Shown here: positions 8,022-12,870 of the stretch, one piece after another
Position numbering within the stretch: position 1 is the stretch's first letter
Layout: the number at the start of each line of letters is the position of its first letter
NCBI GenBank assembly: GCA_030619405.1
Contig: JAUXBK010000052.1
Coordinates: forward strand, 1-12,870
Direction: 5' to 3'
DNA length: 12,870 nucleotides
From: Sedimenticola sp.
GTDB taxonomy: Bacteria; Pseudomonadota; Gammaproteobacteria; Chromatiales; Chromatiaceae
Made by a program: the position numbers and the translations under genes
Notes under the pieces: model-generated
What the model saw: only the letters and a program-made list of their open reading frames with translations
Told to the model about the DNA's origin: nothing
Databases searched by the model: none

Positions 8022-8028
8022 CTGCACC

Positions 8029-9927
8029 TTATTCTGTCTTCTGTCCTCTGTCCTCTGTCTTCTGGACCGGGATGATGGCGTCCGGGCCACAGGTCCTGGG
8101 GCAGAGGTCGCAGCCGGTGCAGACGGCGCTGTCGATGCGCACGAAGGCCAGCTCCTTCTCCTTGCCGTTGGGTTTCACCACGGTCTCCCGGCGGGTGACG
8201 AAGATGGCGGGGCAACCCACATCCAGGCAGTTCCTGCAGCCGGTGCACTTCTCCTCGTCCACGGTGAAAGGGGGCTGTACCCCGTAGAAGTCCACCAGCA
8301 CGCAGGGCTGATTGGTTATGATCACCGAAGGTTCGTCGATCTTCACCTCCTCCCGCAACGCCTTGAACAAGTTGGGCAGCTCGTAGGGGTTGACCTCGTG
8401 GATCCGTTCCGGTTTCACCCCCAGCGCCTCGCATACCTTGCGGAAGTCGATATGGAACGTCTCCTCCCCGTGCAGGTTACGGCCGCTGGCCGGGTTGTCC
8501 TGGCCACCGGTCATACCCACCGCCCGGTTGTCCAGCAGCAGGATGGTGACATTGCCTTTATTGTAAGTGATGTTCAGCAGCCCCTGCATCCCCATATGCA
8601 TGAAGGTGGAGTCACCGATCACGGCGATCACCCGCTTGTTGGCATCTGCCTCCACCCGCCCCTTGTCCAGACCCAGGGCAACGCCCATCGAGGCGCCCAT
8701 GCAGACACAGGTATCAAGCGCATTCCATGGCTGGCCGGCTCCCAGGGTATAGCAGCCGATGTCACCGGAGATACTGGTGTTCTTGATCTTCGAGAGACAG
8801 TAGTAGATCCCCAGGTGGGGACAGGCCACGCACATGGTGGGGGGGCGTGGAAACAGGTTGACGCCCGGCTCCAGCTTTATCTCCGGTGCCGGGGAGGCGG
8901 GCTCCGCCTCTGCCGCGGCTGGGGCCTCACCGAGCAGCCTGTCGATGGCCGGGCGCAGCACGCTGGGTGAGAGTTCGCCGATCCGCGGCAGTATCTCCTT
9001 GCCCAGCACCGGGATGCCGGCGGCCTTGATCTCCGTCTCCAGCAGCGGCTCCACCTCCTCCACCACTACCAGCTGCGCTACCGTCCCGGCCAGAGCCCGG
9101 ATCTTTTCCAACGGGGGAGGGTAGCTGAGTCCCAGTTTGATCACAGGGGCATCAGGAAAGGACTCCTTGACGTGCATGAAGGCGGGGCCGGAGGTGACGA
9201 AACCGATGCGCCGGTCTGAACCTTCCTGGATCGGGTTGAGCTCACACTCCTCACTGTACTGGCGAATCCGTTCCTCCCGTTGGTACATCAGGGGGATACG
9301 GTGCCGGGCATTGGTCGGGGTCATCACCTGGGTGGCAGGATTCTTCTGGAACCCTTCCGGGTGGATGAACTCCTGGCGTTCGCCCGGGCTCACCACACCT
9401 TTCACATGGCAGATGCGAGTGGTGAGGCGCAGGATGACGGGGGTGTTGAATTGCTCGGAGAGATCGAAGGCTGTCCGGGTGAGCTGGTACGCCTCCCGGG
9501 CATCCGACGGTTCCAGTATCGGAACGTGAGCAAAACGGCCCCAGAAACGGGAGTCCTGCTCGTTCTGGGAGGAGGAGAGGCCGACGTCGTCGGCGACCGC
9601 GATCACCAGCCCGCCACGGATGCCGATCAGGGTCTCGGTCATCAGGGCATCAGAGGCGACATTGAGGCCAACGTGCTTCATGGCGCAGAAGGCACGGCTG
9701 CCGGCCAGGGAGGCGCCGATGGCCACCTCCAGCGACACCTTCTCATTGATCGACCACTCGGTATACATCCCCTCATACTGAGAGGCGTACTCCAGGATCT
9801 CGGTGGAGGGAGTGCCTGGGTAGGCCGCGGCAACCCGGCAGCCCGCCTCCCAGGCACCCCGCGCGACCGCTTCGTTGCCTGACATGAATCGCCGGTCTGC
9901 TGCCGGCAGGGGGTTCACTGCGTTCAA
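8029..9927 (-). CDS. iorA: Indolepyruvate:ferredoxin oxidoreductase, alpha subunit
   Basis: This large catalytic subunit has 632 residues from the preferred start. It carries thiamine diphosphate and iron-sulfur clusters and oxidatively decarboxylates aryl 2-oxoacids (indole-, phenyl- or hydroxyphenylpyruvate) to aryl-acetyl-CoA, reducing ferredoxin; the reaction is reversible. Domains: pyrimidine-type ThDP domain with MSGNEAVARGAWEAG and YPGTPSTEILEY near the N-terminus, a central domain, the pyrophosphate-type ThDP domain (DIGCYTLG... then GDSTFMHMG... LLLDN), and a C-terminal two-cluster ferredoxin domain with Cys561/564/567/572 and Cys603/606/609/613. A longer frame from 10014 starts inside a REP-like repeat and is unlikely. 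TTG at 9927 has a GAGGTGA Shine-Dalgarno 5 bases upstream; ATG 9885 (MSGNEAV) and GTG 9936 are alternatives. The last residues, QKTEDRGQKTE and the stop, are encoded by a heptamer repeat. It is followed by iorB. Confidence 0.93.
   Translation of the reverse strand: MNAVNPLPAADRRFMSGNEAVARGAWEAGCRVAAAYPGTPSTEILEYASQYEGMYTEWSINEKVSLEVAIGASLAGSRAFCAMKHVGLNVASDALMTETLIGIRGGLVIAVADDVGLSSSQNEQDSRFWGRFAHVPILEPSDAREAYQLTRTAFDLSEQFNTPVILRLTTRICHVKGVVSPGERQEFIHPEGFQKNPATQVMTPTNARHRIPLMYQREERIRQYSEECELNPIQEGSDRRIGFVTSGPAFMHVKESFPDAPVIKLGLSYPPPLEKIRALAGTVAQLVVVEEVEPLLETEIKAAGIPVLGKEILPRIGELSPSVLRPAIDRLLGEAPAAAEAEPASPAPEIKLEPGVNLFPRPPTMCVACPHLGIYYCLSKIKNTSISGDIGCYTLGAGQPWNALDTCVCMGASMGVALGLDKGRVEADANKRVIAVIGDSTFMHMGMQGLLNITYNKGNVTILLLDNRAVGMTGGQDNPASGRNLHGEETFHIDFRKVCEALGVKPERIHEVNPYELPNLFKALREEVKIDEPSVIITNQPCVLVDFYGVQPPFTVDEEKCTGCRNCLDVGCPAIFVTRRETVVKPNGKEKELAFVRIDSAVCTGCDLCPRTCGPDAIIPVQKTEDRGQKTE
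8033..8065. repeat. TCTGTCY heptamer tandem array overlapping the iorA 3' end
   Basis: Four consecutive heptamers (TCTGTCT, TCTGTCC, TCTGTCC, TCTGTCT at 8033-8060) plus a partial fifth (TCTGG) are visible. The array lies almost entirely inside iorA, which is read on the complementary strand, and encodes its final 11 residues; the stop codon (8029-8031) is immediately outside. It is too short in period and has no spacers, so it is not a CRISPR. Confidence 0.85.
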
Positions 9928-9932
9928 TATCG

Positions 9933-9939
9933 TCACCTC
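9933..9939 (-). promoter_or_regulatory. Ribosome binding site deciding the iorA start
   Basis: The minus strand reads GAGGTGA, a seven-base match to the anti-Shine-Dalgarno complement, 5 bases before TTG at 9927. The same bases contain the in-frame GTG at 9936, which as a start would have no ribosome binding site of its own. Confidence 0.6.
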
Positions 9940-9953
9940 GAGTCGTAGAGTAT

Positions 9954-10043
9954 GTAGGCCGGATAAGCGCAGCGCATCCGGCAATCTGATCGCCGGCAGC
10001 GACAACCAACCCATGCCGGATGCGCTACGCTTATCCGGCCTAC
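9954..10043. repeat. Pair of inverted REP-like palindromic elements
   Basis: Two 30-base units, at 9954-9983 and 10014-10043, face each other across a 30-base spacer and match at 29 of 30 positions when one is reversed and complemented. Each unit is itself an imperfect palindrome, with CCGGAT and ATCCGG arms around a GCGC-A-GCGC core and a GTAGG/CCTAC tail. The layout is that of a BIME: two REP units in opposite orientation. It fills much of the paaK-iorA spacer. Such elements are dispersed in many gammaproteobacterial genomes and are often linked to RAYT transposases; none is in this window. In the iorA-paaK transcript it could form a long hairpin and affect mRNA stability or termination. 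Confidence 0.85.
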
Positions 10044-10156
10044 GAAATACTTAAAGCGCAGCTCGAGCTTCAGCCCGACCTACAGCGTCTGTTGTGTAAT
10101 GATAGAGCGGTTCTTCTCCACATGGCCAGGTGCAGCGATCCGGATCATACGCGTCT

Positions 10157-11461
10157 TCACCCCTGGTTGCGATGGTCGATGACCCGCACTGCCTTGCCCT
10201 GGGAGCGGGGGACTTCACCGACGCCCTTGACCACCACTTTACAGCTCACGCCGATGAAATCCTTGATATCGCGGACCACCTTGCCGGCTACCTTGTCCCG
10301 CGCCGCCTGGGTCTGCTCCATCAGCGGCGGGCTGGCTTCCACGTTCACCACCATGGTGTCCATGCTGCCCTCCCGGAAAACCTCGATCTGGTAGAACGGG
10401 GAGAGGGTCTCGGTCTGCATCAGCACCGACTCTACCTGGGAGGGGAAGACGTTGACGCCGCGGATGATCAGCATATCGTCGCTGCGGCCGGTGATGCGTC
10501 GCATCCGGACATGGGTACGACCGCACTTGCAGGGCGCCGGGTCGAGTACCGAGATGTCCCGGGTGCGATAGCGGATGATGGGGAACGCCTCCTTGGTGAG
10601 GGAGGTGAAGACGATCTCACCCTCCTCCCCGTAGGGCAGGGGTTTGCCGCTGTCGACATCGACACACTCCACCAGGAAGTGGTCCTCCCAGATGTGCAGC
10701 CCGCTCTTGGCCTCGATGCACTCGTTGCCGACGCCGGGGCCGATCACCTCTGACAGGCCATAGATGTCGATGGCATCGATGCCCAGCCGGGACTCGATCT
10801 CGTAACGCATCTCCTCAGTCCAGGGTTCGGCCCCGTGGATGCCGATCTTCAGGGGCAGCTTGCGGATATCCACCCCGATGGCCTCCGCCTCCTCGGCGAT
10901 GTTGAGGGCGTAGGAGGGGGTGCAGCTGATGGCGGTCGGCTCGAAGTCCTGCAGCAGCATGATCTGTTTCTGGGTCTGCCCGCCGGACATGGGCGTGACC
11001 ATCACCCCCAGTTCCTCACCCCCGTAGTGCAGGCCGAGGCCGCCGGTGAACAGCCCGTAGCCGTAGGCGTTATGCAGCCGGTCGCCGGGGCGCAGGCCGG
11101 AGGCGGAGAGACAGCGGGCGACCAGCTGGGACCAGGTCTGGATATCCCGGCGGGTGTAGCCGACCACGGTGGGTTTGCCGGTGGTGCCGGAGGAGGCGTG
11201 GACCCGTACCACCTGATCGGGGGGGACGGCGAACAGGCCGAAGGGGTAATTCTCCCGCAGGTGCTCCTTCTTGGTGTAGGGGAGCAGACGGACATCGTCC
11301 AGGCTCTGGATGTGGCGGGGTTCCACCTCCAGCTCCTTCATCGCGTCGTGGTAGAAACTGACGGTGTGATAGCAGCGCTCCACGGTGGTCTGCAGCCGCG
11401 CCAGTTGGAGTGCCTCGAGATCCGCACGTGGCAGCGTCTCGACATCGGTGTGAAGAATCAT
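10157..11461 (-). CDS. paaK: Phenylacetate-CoA ligase (AMP-forming)
   Basis: This 434-residue adenylate-forming enzyme activates phenylacetate or related arylacetates with ATP and CoA to arylacetyl-CoA, AMP and pyrophosphate in the cytoplasm. The ATP-binding loop HASSGTTGKPTVVGYT (88-103) is complete; IYGLSEVIGPGVGNEC (233-248), a region like YRTRD (298-302) and TGRSDDMLIIRGVNVFPSQVE (324-344) are characteristic, and the C-terminal EVPRSQGKAVRVID (416-429) contains the expected lysine. CKCGRTH (311-317) is also usual in this family. The length is typical. The ATG at 11461 is chosen over an upstream in-frame ATG (11521) because AGAGGAG lies 4 bases before it and the upstream start would run into the thioesterase gene. 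It begins 13 bases after the paaI-like stop, so they are probably cotranscribed. No ring-hydroxylating paa genes are nearby, so the substrate may be an indole- or hydroxyphenyl-acetate as well. Confidence 0.94.
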   Translation of the reverse strand: MILHTDVETLPRADLEALQLARLQTTVERCYHTVSFYHDAMKELEVEPRHIQSLDDVRLLPYTKKEHLRENYPFGLFAVPPDQVVRVHASSGTTGKPTVVGYTRRDIQTWSQLVARCLSASGLRPGDRLHNAYGYGLFTGGLGLHYGGEELGVMVTPMSGGQTQKQIMLLQDFEPTAISCTPSYALNIAEEAEAIGVDIRKLPLKIGIHGAEPWTEEMRYEIESRLGIDAIDIYGLSEVIGPGVGNECIEAKSGLHIWEDHFLVECVDVDSGKPLPYGEEGEIVFTSLTKEAFPIIRYRTRDISVLDPAPCKCGRTHVRMRRITGRSDDMLIIRGVNVFPSQVESVLMQTETLSPFYQIEVFREGSMDTMVVNVEASPPLMEQTQAARDKVAGKVVRDIKDFIGVSCKVVVKGVGEVPRSQGKAVRVIDHRNQG

Positions 11462-11465
11462 CTTG

Positions 11466-11472
11466 CTCCTCT
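11466..11472 (-). promoter_or_regulatory. Ribosome binding site of paaK
   Basis: The minus strand reads AGAGGAG 4 bases before the ATG at 11461 and directly after the stop of the thioesterase gene. It is the best ribosome binding site in the leftward block and supports the shorter PaaK start. Confidence 0.65.
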
Positions 11473-11474
11473 GA

Positions 11475-11939
11475 TCAGTTCGTGAATTTTCCTGAAATCT
11501 CTCTGTCCATCCACTTCGCAACCCTGTCCGAGCGTCGGTACACGGTGCCCGTGAACAGGGCCACCAGCGCCCCCTCGCCGGTTCTTACCTCGATGGTGTA
11601 GAGGCCGGTGCGACCGCTGCGGTTGTTCTCCTGTGCCTCTGCAGTCAGGCGGTCCCCTTCCCGGCTGGCGGCGGGGTAGTTGATCTGGGCCGCAAGCGCT
11701 ACGGCGACGGTGCCGTGGCTGTTGGAGGCCACGGCAAAGGCGAAATCGGCCAGGCTGAAGGTGACGCCCCCATGGGTGATGCCGACGGCGTTCAGCATCT
11801 CGTTGGTGACGGTCAGCGCTACCCGGCAGTAGCCAGGCGCGGCCTGTTCCAGTTCGATCCCCAGCAACCGGGCGAAACGGTCCTCCCGTTCCATCCAGCG
11901 GCCGATCGTTTGAGCCTGTTGATTCGCTTGGTCGGACAT
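11475..11939 (-). CDS. paaI: PaaI-like hotdog-fold thioesterase
   Basis: This 154-residue single hotdog-domain protein matches the PaaI (phenylacetyl/hydroxyphenylacetyl-CoA thioesterase) type. The characteristic NAVGITHGGVTFSLADFAFAVA segment carries the His-Gly-Gly turn and the acidic residue on the central helix. YPAASREGDRLTAEA and the GRTGLYTIEVRTGEGALVALFTGTVYRR strands complete the fold. Known PaaI proteins hydrolyse aryl-acetyl-CoA intermediates that would otherwise trap CoA, acting as tetramers in the cytoplasm. Here it lies 13 bases upstream of the paaK start and would reverse the PaaK product to free acid, a safety valve or an export step. The ATG at 11939 is accepted although no clear ribosome binding site precedes it. 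The 88 bases upstream, after the CBS-ACT gene, show no strong promoter. Other hotdog acyl-CoA thioesterases are the main alternative identity. Confidence 0.85.
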   Translation of the reverse strand: MSDQANQQAQTIGRWMEREDRFARLLGIELEQAAPGYCRVALTVTNEMLNAVGITHGGVTFSLADFAFAVASNSHGTVAVALAAQINYPAASREGDRLTAEAQENNRSGRTGLYTIEVRTGEGALVALFTGTVYRRSDRVAKWMDREISGKFTN

Positions 11940-12027
11940 TATCGGTATATTCTAGAACAGCCGGTGGTACGGCTCCACAGCGGGCTGCTTGATCCAATAT
12001 GGTTTCAATCCGCACCCTACGTTTGGT

Positions 12028-12690
12028 CTACTGTGTCGTTTCCGGCAGTTCTTCCGTGATCAGATCGTAGCCCAGCGCCTGCAGGTGGTCATCCAGGTTT
12101 TCCGGATTGTCCGATCGATAGCGGATGATGGCTATGCGCTTGCCCGTCTCGTCCCTGGAGACGGGGGAGACCACGGTGGCGATATAACCGCCGAACTCGT
12201 TGATTCGGCTCAGCAGGGTAGCCAGGGTGCCGGTCTCATCCGGGAGATGGACTGCAATGCGGGCGGTATCGGAGAGATTGCAGCCGGTGATGTCCAGCAG
12301 AAAATCCAGGATATCGTCTTCTGTGACCACGCCCACTACGTGGCCGTCGTGCAGCACCGGCAGACATCCGGTTTTGTGCTGTCGCATCAGTAGCCCCGCC
12401 TCCTCGACCAGGGTGCTGGGGCTGCAGGTCAGGGGCTGTTTCTGCATGATCTGACCGACCGTGATGCTGGAGGTGAGGTAGTTCACCTCTCCCACCGTGA
12501 GGGTGGTGATGTCTGAGGGGGACGCCCGTGCCAGCTCCTTGTGGCTGAACAGGCCGACAAGTCTATTGCCGGTGTCCACCACGGGCAGAAAACGGCGACG
12601 TTTCTCCCGCATCAGGTTGGCAGCGTGATTCAGTTTCATCTCCGCGGTGGCGCTGTCCACTTCGGTCGACATAATCTGGGATACGTACAT
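12028..12690 (-). CDS. CBS-CBS-ACT domain protein (AcuB-like)
   Basis: This is a 220-residue soluble regulatory protein from the preferred ATG at 12690. Two CBS motifs come first: VSQIMSTEV...RRFLPVVDTGNRLVGLFSHKEL (about 2-55) and VGQIMQKQPLTC...TGCLPVLHDGHVVGVVTEDDILDFLL (about 77-133). An ACT-like domain follows (about 138-212), starting ARIAVHLPDETGTLATLLSRINEFGGYI. CBS pairs usually bind adenine nucleotides or SAM and ACT domains usually bind amino acids; the same architecture is annotated as AcuB (acetoin utilisation) in other bacteria, but no acetoin genes are here. An upstream in-frame ATG (12744) would add 18 residues unlike the family, so it is not used. No strong ribosome binding site is seen at either start. 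It heads the leftward block; sensing of an aromatic amino acid or nucleotide is an inference from position. Confidence 0.88.
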   Translation of the reverse strand: MYVSQIMSTEVDSATAEMKLNHAANLMREKRRRFLPVVDTGNRLVGLFSHKELARASPSDITTLTVGEVNYLTSSITVGQIMQKQPLTCSPSTLVEEAGLLMRQHKTGCLPVLHDGHVVGVVTEDDILDFLLDITGCNLSDTARIAVHLPDETGTLATLLSRINEFGGYIATVVSPVSRDETGKRIAIIRYRSDNPENLDDHLQALGYDLITEELPETTQ

Positions 12691-12796
12691 GGTCTGTTCG
12701 TTGCTCGGTTGTCTGGTGTGGGTGGAAGCCGCAGGATGCCGCATCCCCCTCTATATTCCAGACCTCACCATTTCCGTTCAAAATCGTCTCAATAAA
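12691..12796 (-). other. Upstream region of the CBS-ACT gene
   Basis: This region should hold the promoter of the leftward block. The minus strand contains TTGAAC and, 20 bases on, TATAGA; the spacing is too long for a good sigma-70 promoter. I see no clear operator. Confidence 0.25.
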
Positions 12797-12799
12797 TGG

Positions 12800-12870
12800 A
12801 CAGGATTAACAGGATTTACAGGTTTATATAATTCTGTAAATTCTGTTAATCCTGAACAATCCTGTAAATC
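12800..12870. repeat. Nonamer-based inverted repeat array (ACAGGATTW / ATYCTGTWA)
   Basis: The left part is three 9-base units, ACAGGATTA, ACAGGATTT and ACAGGTTTA (12800-12826). The right part repeats the complement (ATTCTGTAA, ATTCTGTTA, ATCCTGAAC, then AATCCTGTAAATC) to the window end. Arms 12801-12821 and 12834-12854 pair at 20 of 21 positions around a 12-base AT-rich loop. The array probably continues past the window. Short CCTGTAAATCCTG-like repeats of this kind are dispersed in intergenic DNA of many bacteria; their function is not known to me. The lack of unique spacers rules out CRISPR. Confidence 0.85.

Noticed and set aside
7969..8970. 333-codon plus-strand frame across the iorA 3' end
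   Set aside because: Antisense to the IorA ThDP and ferredoxin domains, no ribosome binding site, and it starts in the repeat-bearing spacer.
12740..12780. Sigma-70 promoter TTGAAC/TATAGA upstream of the CBS-ACT gene
   Set aside because: The spacer is 20 bases and the -10 match is 4 of 6, too poor to call.
12800..12870. CRISPR array at the right edge
   Set aside because: Units of 9 bases are contiguous with no unique spacers and no cas genes; the structure is an inverted tandem repeat.

Overview
The window looks like chromosomal DNA from a gammaproteobacterium. This rests on the gene types (a Cfa-type methyltransferase, a PAS-GGDEF-EAL protein, an AmtB-type ammonium channel, a class II DAHP synthase, IorAB and PaaK) and on REP-like intergenic palindromes with GCCGGAT/ATCCGGC arms. 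Coding DNA is moderately GC-rich. No tRNA, rRNA, transposase, phage gene or CRISPR array was seen. The genus cannot be fixed from the sequence alone.

Layout. (1) 12-1238 (+): a SAM-dependent cyclopropane-fatty-acyl-phospholipid synthase family protein. It converges on (2) 1275-4028 (-): a membrane-anchored PAS-GGDEF-EAL protein with intact cyclase, inhibitory-site and phosphodiesterase motifs. (3) 4029-4647: a 619-base, AT-richer divergent intergenic region with an NtrC-like palindrome (4292-4308) and a candidate sigma-54 -24/-12 element (4561-4576). (4) 4648-5946 (+): amt, with a signal peptide and no glnK beside it. (5) 6009-12690 (-): a co-directional block read from right to left as CBS-CBS-ACT protein, PaaI-like hotdog thioesterase, PaaK-type arylacetate-CoA ligase, indolepyruvate:ferredoxin oxidoreductase alpha (iorA) and beta (iorB), and class II DAHP synthase.

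How the genes may work together. The leftward block contains all the steps linking arylacetates, arylacetyl-CoA and arylpyruvates (PaaK, PaaI, IorAB). It ends with the first enzyme of the shikimate pathway, whose start lies 4 bases after the iorB stop, so the two are probably translationally coupled. The head gene carries nucleotide-binding (CBS) and amino-acid-binding (ACT) type domains. My inference is a salvage or recycling module for aromatic amino acids that is coordinated with de novo synthesis. The opposite direction, oxidative catabolism that yields reduced ferredoxin, cannot be excluded.

The block is also marked by three different short-repeat families at its gene junctions. A REP-like inverted pair lies between paaK and iorA. 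A TCTGTCY heptamer array runs into the 3' end of iorA and supplies its last codons and stop. A nonamer-based inverted array lies upstream of the CBS-ACT gene at the right edge of the window.
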